Numbered from the stretch's first letter, positions 23,670-35,438 are shown. The stretch: DNA of 64,000 nucleotides from Spinellus fusiger (GCA_025094145.1 JALLLS010000063.1:62001-126000); one strand, 5' to 3'. Notes: a model not told the origin generated them from the letters alone. Translations and numbers: made by a program.

Positions 23670-24550
23670 CCCTGTATATTTCACCGTACATTATCATTTA
23701 TTTAATTGTTTGTATTGATTCATCATTAGGCACAAGTCTACTTTTAGTAATAGAGACGAGAGAGAGACGCTGCATGCAAAGTGAAAAAGGATTTACTTAT
23801 GACAATGGGTCAGTTTCGCAAGCAAATGACTACTCAAGCATCCAAGAACACTTTCAAATGGATGATGATAAAGCTTGGCCTGTGTTTTTACAGGGTGATC
23901 AAAAGACCTTCTCTCACTATTAGCCACAAGAAAAGGATTAGATGACAGTCGTCTGGTCTGATGATTCAGAATACCAGTTGATGAAAACCAATAACTGTAC
24001 CAGGGTGGCACGGGGAAAGAAGGGGTGACTCCCCTCAAAGAATATGAAGCCGACGATAAAGTTTGGTGGTGGTGGGGTAATGGTGTGGGGTTCTCTTTTC
24101 TGGTGAAGGTGTCGGCAGACTTGCTGTGGTGGAGAGATCCATCAACAGTGCCAAATACACTAGCATTTTAGAAACGGCCTATTGCCCTGAACTGACTCGT
24201 CTTTCGGCACTGAAACCAGTGGTAGGCTATGTTCTTCAACAGGACACTGCTATATGGCATACTAGTAAGGAGACTAGAAAATGGAAGGATGAGAGAGGCA
24301 TAGTCATGATGGAGGGGTGGTCCTCTTAAAGCCCTGACCTGAACACAATTGAGCATCTTTGGGAAGAGTTGAACAGAGCATTTCGGAAGAGGATGACCCC
24401 AGCAAGCACTCTCCAGGATTTGAAGGCTCCCCTGGTCCAGGAATGGGATAAAATCCCCAAGGAGACTACCAACAACCTCATTAACAGCATGAGGCGGAGA
24501 TGCAATGCTGTAATAGAAGCCAAGGGTAGAAACACAAAATATTAAGGGTT
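23670..24550 (+). pseudogene. Tc1-like transposase remnant
   Basis: The 3' part reads (SP)DLNTIEHLWEELNRAF then INSMRRRCNAVIEAKG and a stop at 24543-24545, which is the third catalytic block and C-terminus of Tc1-family DDE transposases. Upstream pieces (VVWSDDSEYQ-like near 23955, HQQDTAIWH near 24235) are heavily mutated. A TAA replaces the Gln before SPDLN. Imperfect inverted sequences (TCTTTTTATTT...TCCGATA, near 23479-23513 and 24671-24697) may be the element ends, giving about 1.2 kb. Inactive. Confidence 0.7.
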
Positions 24551-24830
24551 TCCACCCAATAAATTTGTATATATTATTTTGTTGATCTATACACTTCATT
24601 CAGTTTTCGAGTCTCTGCTATCTGTTTAATGTGTCTTTTATTACAAGTAATAAGTATTTTCCCATACAAGAATCATATCGGAAAATAAAAAGAGTTATAT
24701 ATTTTCTACCGGATACTGTAGTATAAGCTTTCCTTTCTCGCCACAAGATGTTTATCCAATTGACTATTGTCTAAATCTTCTGCCGCGTACGGTTAAGTCT
24801 TTTGTTAAATGGCGAGATCTTTGGCCCAGT

Positions 24831-25037
24831 TTGTTAATACTGCTGCAGGCCATTGATCGAGCCACGTCTACTCGAGACTTTAAGGTAAAGCCATCAGCTG
24901 GTAGCTTGCTCATTGAGGCTGCTGATGGGTGTGTTGAGCGGGAACGCCAACACCGCCATAGAGTGCAAAGACTCCTTCAGCAACAGACGCTGTATCCTCA
25001 CTTCTTCTCCGATCTCTCCTCTACCACCTATTCTTAG
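24831..25037 (+). pseudogene. Coding-like fragment of a host gene, unknown
   Basis: An open frame with host-like CpG content (AIDRATSTRDFKVKPSAGSL, EAADGCVERERQHRHRVQRL) ends at TAG. There is no ATG in frame. A CAG acceptor at about 24849 precedes the GCC ATT GAT segment, so it looks like a terminal exon whose upstream part is missing. Flanked by Tc1-like elements on both sides. The C-terminal half is Arg/Gln-rich and probably helical. I do not recognise the family. Confidence 0.35.
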
Positions 25038-25080
25038 CCCGTTTAGCAAAGCCAGAAGCTGCTAGTGTAGTTGCTACATA

Positions 25081-26430
25081 CAGTCACACAACATTAGAAA
25101 GTATACGAGCCCATAATTTATACATTTTTAAACATGATTCTTCTTCTTGTTTTTACCACTGAATCACATTCCATTAAGCAATCTCAAATGTTAAAGGCAG
25201 AATCCTCAAGTAGAAACTCAAGAGTTTATAATAAGCTTGAAGAAAGAGAGTACTGGGGTGTTTATTGGCTAAAAAAAAGAAAATTACTCCATGGGTAGCA
25301 TTTCAAAGGTCGTTGGCATTAGCAAGATTACTGTCCAAAAGATCATTAGTAGAATAAAGACTAATGGTACACCTCTACCAAGACCTAGTTCTGGTGCACC
25401 AAAAAAACTTAACGAGAGAGACCTCAGATGACTTGAGGCCATTCTAAGAGGCAACTCATTTGCCTCCTATAACTTCATAAATTTGGAACTTAAGGCACAT
25501 GAGACAATCATCTGTAGAGCAATACTCATCAAATACATACACCAGATTGGGCATGATTCTTATTTTAAAGCACACAAGCCAGGGTTATCTGAAGAAAATA
25601 GGAAGAAAAGACTTCGTTGGGCCAAGGAACGGGTCAATTGGACCTCTGATGACTGGAGACGCATTGTATGGTCTGATGAGTCACGGTTTGAAGTAGAGGT
25701 TTACCTTGGGAGGAGCCAGAATGATTCGAAAGATCGGAGAGAAGTACAATGCTGCTCATAGTGTAACTACAACCAAAATGAGGGGAAAGACAGTATAATG
25801 ATCTGGAGCTATTTCTGGGCTGCTAGATTCGGGCCTTTGGTCTTTATTGATGGCACTGTAAATCAGGATGTATATGTTGATATTTTGGCAGAGAACTTTC
25901 TGCCATGATTCATTGAATTGAATGGGAAGGAGGATAAGAACTTAATATTCCAAGAAGATGGGGCTAGCTGCCATACAGGTGGCTATACAACATGGTGGAA
26001 AAACACACATCAAATCAGGCGCTTTGATTACTGGCCTGCCCAAAGTCCTGATCTCAACCCCATTGAACATCTCTGGAGCTGTCTTAATAAGCTTATTGAT
26101 AACAAGAGGGCCGGTATCAAAAATATCGATGAGCTCAAGACAGCTTTAGAAGAAGCTTGGGGAAATATCCACGTTGATCTTGCCGAACGTTTAGTTGACT
26201 CAATGAAGGACCACTGCCAGGCAGTTATTGATGCCAAAGGTGGCCCAACAAAATATTAAATAAAAACTTTTATATTTATATTACTATAGACAATATGTTA
26301 AACTAACTTTGTGTTGAATTTGAAGTCATTAGTATCTGTTTTGAGGTCGTAACATTTATATCCGTAAAGCATGCTTTTTTTCAGGATTTCAAAAAATGAA
26401 AATCGTATACTTTCTAATGTTGTGTGACTG
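25081..26430 (+). mobile_element. Tc1-like element with exact 28-bp inverted ends, copy 1
   Basis: Terminal inverted repeats CAGTCACACAACATTAG... (25081-25108) and its exact complement (26403-26430) are flanked by TA on both sides (25079-25080 and 26431-26432), the Tc1/mariner signature. Length is 1350 bp. A related copy lies at about 62154-63475. The transposase inside is broken. Confidence 0.95.
25225..26259 (+). pseudogene. Tc1-like transposase, broken
   Basis: An N-terminal HTH region (SISKVVGISKITVQKIISRI) precedes DDE catalytic blocks: VWSDESRFEVE, QEDGASCHT and SPDLNPIEHLW. The second Asp and the Glu are separated by 35 residues by my count. The C-terminus ends VIDAKGGPTKY-stop. In-frame damage includes TGA at 25429-25431 (CGA in the copy at 62499-62501), a frameshift near 25700 and a TGA near 25908. 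The domain that binds the inverted ends and cuts DNA would be complete apart from these lesions. Confidence 0.9.
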
Positions 26431-26432
26431 TA

Positions 26433-26847
26433 TATTCTCAAGATTGTCCGAGTTGCTCTAAGTATCCCTTGTTGGATTTCGAATCGCCACAGGATGACGG
26501 TCATCTTTTTGGTGTCCTGGTTTCCTTGCTGACTTTATGGCCTTTTGGATGTCTATTCATAATTCTCATTTTACCACCATATCCACTCATTTGAGATTTT
26601 GTATTCTCTTATTCTTCTGTTTCCTTTCTCTTTGCATTTTTTTTCTTTCACCTTTGCATTTGAAGTGTTTCTATGTTTATTCTTAAATCTTCAAAAAGTC
26701 CTCATACGGTGGCTAATATGTCCAATGCGCGAATAGCAAATTACACCCAAAAAATAAAAATATTCTAAGTTGTAGTATAAGCTTTAGATTTTATAAACTG
26801 AAATGAAAACTTTTCATTTCATTTTCAAATGAGTTGTTTTCTTTATT
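26433..26847. other. Intergenic, no gene seen
   Basis: AT-rich. It contains one of three dispersed copies of a motif with core CATTGGRYCTAATA-like sequence (minus strand, about 26712-26755); related copies are at 57731-57766 and 62117-62152. Confidence 0.55.
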
Positions 26848-27000
26848 ACTATATTATCCATTGTAAATACAAAGAGGTCTCTTATTAGTCTATTACTTTG
26901 ACGCTATATCAGACAGTAAAGTGGTATTGGTCAAGTCACAGTCTAATTCTTATGTTTGATAATGAAGACATATTCAGATATACTATTTTATAAGGAAAAC

Positions 27001-27795
27001 TTAGTTTGTTTCATCAGCTTGTAGAAGGTGAGCTTGATACATAGATTGATCCTGTTCATGCTTAATCTCTTCATTGTCTGGAGTGGTTTGTGGCTCTTCC
27101 TTCAAGTTCTCCAAATCATCTTCCTTGGTACTTATGCATACACTCTCTTTATTTTTTATGGACTCAAGAGTGCCGTTTTCCCTGAACCTCTTCAAGATAA
27201 TGCAAACAGTATTTTGGCTAGTGCCAACCATAGCGGCTATCTTCTTTTGACTGAGTCCATTGACCTTGTGTTTATGTATAACAGTGTTGCGCATGTCTTC
27301 ATCAACAGGTTTCCCCACTTTACAAGTCTTATGTGGAATTCCAGTACTAAGCGTATGCTTCTTCAATATTGTACCAACAGTCTTTTGGCAAACACCAACC
27401 ATGGCCGCTATCTTCTCTTGACTGAGTCCATTGACCTTGTGTTCATGTACAATAGTGTTGCGCATGTCTTCATCAACACGTTTTCCCTTTTTATGAGTCT
27501 TATGTGGGATTCCAGTACTAAGCGTATGCTTCTTCAATATTGTACCAACAGTCGATATGCTAGTGCCAACCATATCGGCTATCTTCTCTTGACTGAGCCC
27601 ATTGACCTTGTGTTCATTTACAATAGTGTTGCGCATGTCTTCATCAACACGTCTCGCCTTTCCTACGAGTTTTATGGGAAACTCCATTACTGAGTATTTC
27701 TTCAGTGGTGTCTGTTTGCTCATTAGCAATTGTTTGCTTATTAGAAGCTGTTTGCTCATAGCAGCCGTTTGTTTGATGAGTGAAGTGGTAAGCAT
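27001..27795 (-). CDS. Tandem helix-turn-helix array protein, 3 modules
   Basis: ATG at 27795-27793, 264 residues, single exon, no stops. A short N-terminal leader contains a MSKQLL-type repeat. Three modules of 57 residues follow, each with VDEDMRNTIV..HKVNGLSQ, a helix-turn-helix whose recognition-helix region varies (GTSISTVGTI, GVCQKTVGTI, GTSQNTVCII) and a basic linker (HTLSTGIPHKT.K.GK). The last module ends ILKRFRENGTLES, very like the first HTH of Tc1 transposases. The tail is acidic (KEDDLENLKEEPQTTPDNEE). No DDE or other catalytic motif is present. I infer a sequence-specific DNA-binding protein, possibly derived by amplification of a transposase HTH; its role is unknown. Confidence 0.75.
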   Translation of the reverse strand: MLTTSLIKQTAAMSKQLLISKQLLMSKQTPLKKYSVMEFPIKLVGKARRVDEDMRNTIVNEHKVNGLSQEKIADMVGTSISTVGTILKKHTLSTGIPHKTHKKGKRVDEDMRNTIVHEHKVNGLSQEKIAAMVGVCQKTVGTILKKHTLSTGIPHKTCKVGKPVDEDMRNTVIHKHKVNGLSQKKIAAMVGTSQNTVCIILKRFRENGTLESIKNKESVCISTKEDDLENLKEEPQTTPDNEEIKHEQDQSMYQAHLLQADETN

Positions 27796-27857
27796 TAAGG
27801 AAAGTGTCGAATACACTGTAGTTTGGATGAATTATTATTCGGGAAATGAAAATATGA

Positions 27858-27872
27858 CTGTGATATTCACAG
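27858..27872. promoter_or_regulatory. Palindrome upstream of the HTH-array gene (copy 1)
   Basis: CTGTGATATTCACAG, 62 bp upstream of the ATG and identical in copy 2 (49896-49910). A candidate self-binding operator or element-end site for the HTH protein. Inferred from position only. Confidence 0.4.
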
Positions 27873-28190
27873 AGTAGTTAGGATTTTCACTGCTTGGATA
27901 TTCTTCCCTTCTCTTCATTAGAATAAAGCAATCCAGCTACACCAAGCCATTCGTAAGGAAAAGTTCAACTATTTGACTCTCAACATAGAAACACCTTTTT
28001 ATAATTATTATTGAAGGAGTGATATATATATCTATATATCATCAGCTAATAAATGTCTTTTATTTCTATCCAACACCTTTTCTTCATTGCTATGTGTGAT
28101 ACACATTATGGAATATTCAAAGTAATAATAGTAATAATAGTAATAATAATAATAATAGTATATCTTGTACTTTTTCAATTGTGATCGAAT

Positions 28191-29165
28191 AAATGATAGT
28201 TAGAACAAATCTTAATATTGGCTCCTATATGTATATGTATATGTATATGTATATATAAATGTGTGTGTGTGTGAATATATTTGACTATTCCAATATTTAT
28301 GTGTTATTAATACCATATCTCATTCCGTCAAGTTTACTCTTTTAATAGTGACTATAGCTGGTGAATGTAAGCTAGATGTAGCTTATTGTTATTAATGTTA
28401 AATTTAATATCTTTATCAACTCAAAGATAGTTTTATTTTAAACTGTAAAGTCTTAGAATGAGTACTTAATTCTTCATCACAGCTTTAGCGAATAGATTCT
28501 TATCAATTAGTCCAATATATTATTAAAGAAAATTACATGCATTGCTTATTTACATTGAATGAAAATAATATGATCAATATTAATGTAGTATTATATTTTA
28601 AACACTATACACATATTTCACAAAGGATTCACGTTCATCATACCGCCTTTTATTTACCACAGTAGAATCTCGAGGTTGTGGTGTCCAGCCAGTATGTGGA
28701 ATCCACACTTGAGGTGGTTGAGTAGGTGTGAAGGCTGGAAAGGAAAATAGAGATATGGTTTGGTCTAGAGAATCCCCAGCACACTTTTGTTTTCCGATTA
28801 CTTCTTGAGTCCTTGGTGGAATACACTGATCTTTTTTGCTTGAAGATCGCCAGAAAACACAGCACAGCATAAATAGGTTGACACTTTGATAGTAATGGAT
28901 GAAATAAAAAATAAAAGAAAGAATAAAAGAAGGAATATTATAGAAAGAAAGAATAATAAAAAGAGAAGCCACAGAGATGAAAGCACTGTTTAAATACCTA
29001 ATGGTAATGGGATACATATTTATTTATTTATTTATTATTCATAATAGATGCTATAGTTTTAACTTGACAGTTTATAAGAAATAGACAGATCAAAGTGTGT
29101 AGACATGTGTATATTTGTGTTGGATAGTGTCATCTTTCATCCATAAAACTATTGCCTTTTTTTTC
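28191..29165. other. Intergenic with one unsupported minus-strand frame
   Basis: Contains (TATATG)n and (TG)n repeats near 28228-28275 and (TTTA)n near 29020. A minus-strand open frame (28598-29017) has a Pro-rich C-terminal part (FTPTQPPQVWIPHTGWTPQP) that could be a real exon, but no start, splice or family support was found. It lies downstream of the tricalbin stop. Confidence 0.4.
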
Positions 29166-32100
29166 CTATAGAGAGCTAGAAGGGGTAAATTCAAACCTAA
29201 TTCTTAATTCTCCACTGCCCAAGGGATGGAGAGGTAGCCACTGGTCAATATAAACGCTTTCTAGACTCTCTGTAGTATCCAAATGAATCAAATCCCAAAT
29301 ATTCCATCGACACACTCCAATATCAACAGATGGCTTCAATGAGTTATGATCAATGACCTTAAAGTCAAAAACAGTAGGTTCATCGGTGATAGATACAGAA
29401 AACGCTTCGTTCCTTTGTTCGAGGGATATTAGTACAGTCTATCAACACATAACTTACCATTCAGGAGTCAATGTCTTTTTTATCACTCTAGTTTTATGAG
29501 CAGGTCGTTTTCCAACGATGACACACACAAAAGGATCACTTGTTCCACTCTTATCCATACCACGCAGTCCTCTAGCTTCTAGGACACACACATTGATAAC
29601 ACCCTGCGCGCCTCGGGATTCGCTTGATCCTTCTCCTTCTGTAACTGAGGTCATATGAGAAAGAGACTCCATACTAAAGCGTGATCTTTTTCCTGCTGAC
29701 TCTGTGTCTGAAGAAACTACTTTATGCAGATGAAGTTGATCCTCCATCTCATCGTTGGCCTCCTGTACACTGGGTAGTGCCCCAACAGCAAGAGCAAGTG
29801 GTTGATCTAGACTAGCTCCTACAAGCTCAGATGTATATGTGCTCTTATTCCCCAAAACTGATGTCTGCGTCTTTTTGTTGATCAACAACTGAGGCTGCCA
29901 TAAGAAGTGCGCTCGCACACTACCAGAGACACCCGTCACACCATCTAATGGAATATCCACCATTCGAGTAACAAAGCTCTGTAAGATGTCTCCCTGAAGA
30001 GTGATGCCACCTGAACCAATGTGGCCATGGCTTTTGATATGGTTCCAGTCAAAGAGTTCGACACGCAAACTAGCTGTTACGCGAGATTGAATAGCTACAG
30101 TGAACTTCTCGTTGCTCCATACAGGATTAAGGGTTTTCTTAATGATAGCACTCTTATGCACACGTTCGCCATTGATAGTGAAGATGACATAGGGGTCGCT
30201 TGTGCCAGATTTATCAGCAGCCATAATATTCTTTGCATTTATATTGGAGATGGTAAGATTGCCTTGATCTAAGCACAGCATTAGTAGATGATGCTTCCAC
30301 AGTACTTACTCTCAATACTTTCATCTGGACTCAACTCAAAGCTAGAGAGAGGAAGATAGTCGAAACTGAGACAAATACGACCCTGGTTGCTTCCTGAAAG
30401 AGTGTACCATTCACCTACATTCCCTTCTTCTTTCTCTTCCTCCTGTTGTTTCTTTAGTGCCTTTCGACGTTGTTGCTGTAGTCGTCGGATGATATTGCTA
30501 GCAGATTCCACCCAATAACCTATTTTCAATTCACTCTTCTCATCTGAGTGCAGTGGTTTGACTTCAATAGCAATACGAGAAAAGTCGGATTCTTTGATAA
30601 AGGCATCTGCTGTTTCTTCAAACCTCAGCTCTTTTCCTTTCAAATGACCTGTCTTGTACTGTGGCGTCAATGAGTCCACCAGTAGGTGACAATAGGCACC
30701 CTTAGCATCTGGAAGAGACACCTGGTGAAGTGTGACTTTAAGCACACCTGAACGATACGATACAAGATCCACCAACCCATCGGGAGTATAGCTCACATAA
30801 GAGCCATTCAAATCTTTCAAAGGAGTTCTATCCATGGCCCCAGAGTATTTTTCTGTGCCTGCAGGTGCCACTGGTTGGGGAAGAGCAAGAATAGGCAAGA
30901 ACTCGGCTGTGTATCTCAGTTCTCCCTTGGTAATACGCTGGTCTATTGAATGAAGCTGTGCCCATCTACACACGCATGAGACACTTGTTTGACCCAAACC
31001 ACTTACTCGTCAATGATTTTTCCTGTGGACACACACCAACGATCTGGATTCTCTGCTTGGTCACCAATTCTCTGCTCAACAAGATCACCCACACAGAGAG
31101 TGACAGCCCCCAGGGATTTGTCTTTAGTCTTTTGATTCCAGTCCATGACTTCCAAGAGCAGGTCTTCCTTTGGAGAGTGAATAGGAACATAATGTACTTC
31201 ACCCCATTCAGGATACAGGTTATTGTCTACAACTGCTGTACGTGCACGCGTCTGTAGGCCAGACATAACACGCACATATGGATCTGACTTTCCATTTGTC
31301 ACCAGCTCCACATTACGAAGATCTCTTGCCTCCCATAATGAGATCCGCACAACACCAATAGATGGACCTATGAAGTCATCTAATAAGTTCCTCTTCCTCC
31401 TCTTCATGTCCTTGCCAGCCCCTCTTACAATCAAATCCATGACTTCCCAATCCTTCACTCAATCCTGCCATCAGAATAGGCTTCCATTGTGCACTCATTC
31501 GAAGAGTGCCAGTCTCTTTCTTATCGAGTGTCAGAGTCAGACGATAATCATTGTTCTGCTGTGTTCGCATCCAATCATTAAGATAGACCGTACTGACACC
31601 CAAAAGAGAGTCGTCTGTGGCATTTCTCACTTCTGCTCGAAGGTACACTTCTGTCTTGTCAATGATCACCATTTCTGTGGGTTCTTCATAGACTGGATGG
31701 TCTGTTCGTTTAACAGTACGTGTCTTTAGTTTCTCGGTACCATTGATAAAAACACGCACATAAGGATGAAGAGTGGATCCTTGGAGACCGTTGCATTCAT
31801 GCACGACCAGGCGTAGTACACCCGAATCTATGTGTGTATGAATACACCACCACAACCAACATACCACTTACTGGATTCTACAGCAGGTTCAATGGTGCCG
31901 TTCATGTGCTTGATGGGTTTGGAAATAGGCAAGTAGTGTAAATCAGCATCAAGACAACTCACTGTCTTTCCGTCCTTTAGAAGCAAAATATCTCTACAAG
32001 CGATTTTGTTCATATATATTTTTCTCCATGTCTTGTTGATCTGCTTCTAGCAAGTATTCTATCACTTACAGTCCCTCCTGCCCGTATCTATCGTGTCTGT

Positions 32101-33947
32101 CCATTGTTTGCAAGTTAAAGATACCAGTAGCCAACCGTCTGTCTTTGGCGCCTGGATTATGATCTCTTAACTCCATGCACAATTGAGAATTCAAATTGTT
32201 TACTAATAAAAAGTGAGTTTCTTCCCACTCTGGCTCCAATGTATTTCCCTTGATACTGCTTCTTCCCAGTTCCTGTCCATGGTCGACATAGAAACGAATG
32301 TAAGGATTTGAGTTGCCGTAGATAAGGTGCTCCTTGTCGTTGATGGTAGAAGCACCATGGAGTGTCACTGCCAATACACCATTGGCTTGGCCTATTTATT
32401 ATATTAATGTCAGTCTCTACCATTTTTCATGCCATCAAAGAGAGTACTTACTCATGTCCAATTCACCTTCCATGAACTTCTCCACATCCACAGTAAATAT
32501 ATTGGGTGCATAGAACAAAGGGCCAAGAATTGTATGGATTTGATCTTGAATAAAGCTCTGTAGTCCAGGAATCTACACACAAAGATACCCTTTTTTCTTC
32601 AATTGTTCTTTTCTCATCTCATTTGTCAATACAAGCCAGCTTACAATATTCACATCAAATCCAAAGGAATCTCCTCCCAAGGGTTTGCACACATAATCAA
32701 ACTCTGGTTTTTCCAAGAAACATGCACCCACTGTTTTGGCATAGGGAAATCGACTCATGAAGCGGATGGTCACTCTCAAATGGCCTGTAAAACTCATGTC
32801 TTCTATAACAATAGGAATCCCAGCCCCTAGAGACCCCGTCCCCACCCGTGCTGTCATAACAATGCGAGGATTGATGCGCAGATTGAGGTCTTTAGCAGAG
32901 GCATCCAGTAGATCATGAGGGATAAACGACACCTTCCAATCCATGCACTGTACACACCTCCTTTAGCACCCACGGTTTGCTGGTGTTCCTTTTGGTAGGC
33001 ACGGTTTGGACGGTAGACACTTACAACTGTATCGGGATCCGTGTGAGGGTAGGTCTTGACACTCATGACTCTGAATGGCTTTGTTCCCAGAGTGAAGGTG
33101 GTGAGCCGGACAGAATCAAGAAAGGGAGGCAAGTAGTCTGTCATGTACGTGTCCAGGTTCTCCACGACCAGGGCACTCAATACTGGCTCAAACACCAGCC
33201 AGAACTTTTGTACAAAGAGATTCATCCACTCGACTGTTTCTTCATCAGAGGCAACCGAGTGCTTTGTGAGTTCTCGCTGGATGTCGTCTCTTGTGTTGCG
33301 TCGAAACCGGCGTACACTGGCCCGGTAGTAAGTCCCTAGTAATAATGCCACGAGGATGAGTGGATGCATAACAGCACAGTGGAGCTGGTGTGATTACCCA
33401 AGCACAGACAGACAAGAAGAACAGGACCTAGGCCTCCTCCTCCATAGCCAATGCCCCAGGCCACAAGTCCTGTCACACACAGAGCAGCTGCATTATGCCA
33501 CCACTCTCCATAGTACACATCAGGCAGCAGTTGGTCCAGTGGGTGGTGGGTGAAGTAAGTGGCTGGGCTGTTGGCGGGTCCTCCTGGATTGGCCAGCGTG
33601 GAGAAGGCAGTCCATCCTGCCTGATACCAAGGAGGGAGACGAGACGCGGACCAGGGCAGGTCAGGAAACACGCCTGCCATAAGCTCAGCCGAGGAGGAGG
33701 AGGAGGTGGTGGTGTCTTTATGGGTGGGTGGGGGATAGAAAGGCAGGACTGGCTTTGTCTCTGCCTTTGTGATTGTCTGTCGGATATCTGTAGTGTTGTG
33801 AGTAGCGAGTTCTGTAGACAGACCAGAACTCGGTGCCAGTGTATGGAGGTCAGGTACTAAATCAGCAGGAATAAGACGAGCGGGAGATGTCTTTTGATTG
33901 GCTGTGGGTGCAGTCGTGGACAGTGGTGCTGGCAGTGGTTTTTCCAT
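29166..33947 (-). CDS. Tricalbin (SMP and five C2 domains), 11 exons
   Basis: Tricalbins tether the ER to the plasma membrane and move lipid between them. Exons (minus): 33947-33398, 33335-33025, 32947-32645, 32572-32452, 32391-32070, 31993-31872, 31827-31429, 31379-31007, 30965-30310, 30268-29458, 29412-29166; all phases close to 1404 residues. A membrane segment at about 155-185 (LVAWGIGYGG...LLVCLCLG) precedes YYRASVRRFRRN. The SMP domain (about 200-425) has EWMNLFVQKFWLVFEP and IPGLQSFIQDQI. C2 domains lie at about 430-535, 577-705, 712-830, 1053-1150 and 1228-1322. The last two keep the Ca-binding DKSGTSDPYV/FV loop, while the first (GNSNPYI) lacks acidic residues. Start chosen as the first ATG; the N-terminus is low-complexity. 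Paralogue number (TCB1-3) not assigned. Confidence 0.93.
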
Positions 33948-34167
33948 TGTCAAGGCAATTCCTCCAGCTAAACGTAAAAAAGGTAAAAAGAAGTAGAAAA
34001 AGAAAAAGAAAAAAGGTAGAAAGAAATACCAATGAATTGCACAGTCTATGTTTAATTTTATTGCTTTTTTATTGCTTTTTTTTCTTTTTTTTTCTACTTC
34101 TTTTTTAAATACACAAAGGCACCTTTTTCATTTTATTTAAATATTCTACTACTATTCTTCCTATGAC

Positions 34168-35438
34168 CTAGGCAGAGTGGAGAGTCTCAAGGAACTTGGT
34201 GGCAGTGGTCTTTGCACGCTGGGTCTTCTTGGCAGGCTGGGCCTTGCTGACCTTACCACTCTTGGCCTTCAATCCAGCAACAATCTCAGCACGACGCAAT
34301 ACCTGAGCGTAAGGGTTCAGGCGGTTCATCACACCCTGGTTACGGAGAGGGTTCTTCTTTTGGGTAAAGGGACGCTTCTCGTGCTTGTTACCAGCAGGGC
34401 GAACAACAGACTGGATTTCATCAGAGTTGATCAGACGAGTCACATCGGGGTTAGTCATGATGTGAGCAGGCAAAACGTAGTCCTTCTTCAAGGTAGCAGG
34501 TGTCTCGTAGGTACCGTACAGGGAGTCCAACAGGGCAAAGGCACTCTTGGTCCAGATGACGAAACGACCCAAGTGGCCACCAGGAGCCAACTGCAACAAG
34601 TTAAGACGACGGACATCAACAACTTCAACACCGGGCAAGTTACGGAAGGCCTTGACAATACCGTTGTCCTCGTTGAAGATAACAAGAGGACCACGACGCT
34701 GGCGGTGGCGGCGGTTACGGAGCTTACCGACACCAGCACGCAATTTACGGGAGTTGGACACCTTGACGACATCAGCATAGGCATTGACGGCCTTCAAGAG
34801 AGCAACAGCATCCTTGGTCTTGGAGATGGTCTCAACACTGTCAGCCAACACAAGGGGAACTTCCTCAATCTTCTCTACACGGTGACCGCGGGCCATGACC
34901 AGAGAAGGAAGAGCAGAGGCAGCCAGAGCAGAGGCAGTGGCGAAACGCTTCTGGTTCAGGTTGGTCTTGATGTGCCACTTGCGCCATGTCTTGGTAGGGG
35001 CAAACATACGACCACCACGGCACATGTTACCGAAAGCAGCCTGACCAGCACGGTGAGTACCAGAACCGTTGACACGGGGAATACGGGCAACAGCACGACC
35101 AGTACCCCATGATTCAGCAGAGGTTTGGTGGCCAGCCTTCACAGACACAGCATAAGGCTGACGCTTGTTCTTGGCCATGTTGGTGTGGACAAAGTTCACA
35201 ATGTCAGGACGGATGGGGGCAGTGAGAACAGCAGGGAGGGGGACGGTGGCAGAGGCATCCTTGCCGGTGCTGGTGTATACGTTGATGACGGGTCTGGCAG
35301 CAGACTAACAAACATGGATGAGTCTATGCATGCATGGATGAGTCTATGCATAAATGGATGGAGGAGTGTGTGGGGTGGTTGCTGAGGGTTGTTGAGAGAT
35401 GGATGGGATAGGATGGGACGGATGAATGCACTCACCAT
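34168..35438 (-). CDS. RPL4: 60S ribosomal protein L4 (uL4)
   Basis: Exon 1 is the start codon alone (35438-35436), followed by a GTGAGT donor, a 131-bp intron with acceptor GTTAG, and exon 2 at 35304-34168. The 379-residue product starts [20 protein letters not shown] after Met and contains the uL4 core ([36 protein letters not shown]) and the eukaryotic basic C-terminal extension. uL4 lines the exit tunnel of the large ribosomal subunit. Codon use is GC-rich at third positions compared with neighbours, as expected for high expression. Divergent from RPS17 with 141 bp between start codons, so a shared promoter is likely. Confidence 0.97.

Larger units (their letters stand above)
26848..28190 (-). 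mobile_element. HTH-array repeat unit, copy 1
   Basis: The region homologous to copy 2 (49581-57704 without its insertions) starts and stops abruptly at 26848 and 28190, giving 1343 bp. Flanks of the gene are nearly identical between copies, so the unit duplicated recently. The size resembles the 1.35-kb Tc1-like elements nearby, but no convincing inverted ends or target duplication were found. The ends can be aligned only weakly (CAATTG.AAA..TACAA versus CCATTG.AAA..TACAA). It carries one gene and a (TAA)n run at about 28118-28158. How it moves is unknown. Confidence 0.8.

Noticed and set aside
27028..27693. 221-codon plus-strand open frame across HTH unit copy 1
   Set aside because: Antisense to the HTH-array gene; its internal repeats simply mirror the modules.
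34177..35112. 311-codon plus-strand open frame
   Set aside because: It is the antisense shadow of RPL4, whose protein is unmistakable; biased codon use keeps the reverse frame open.
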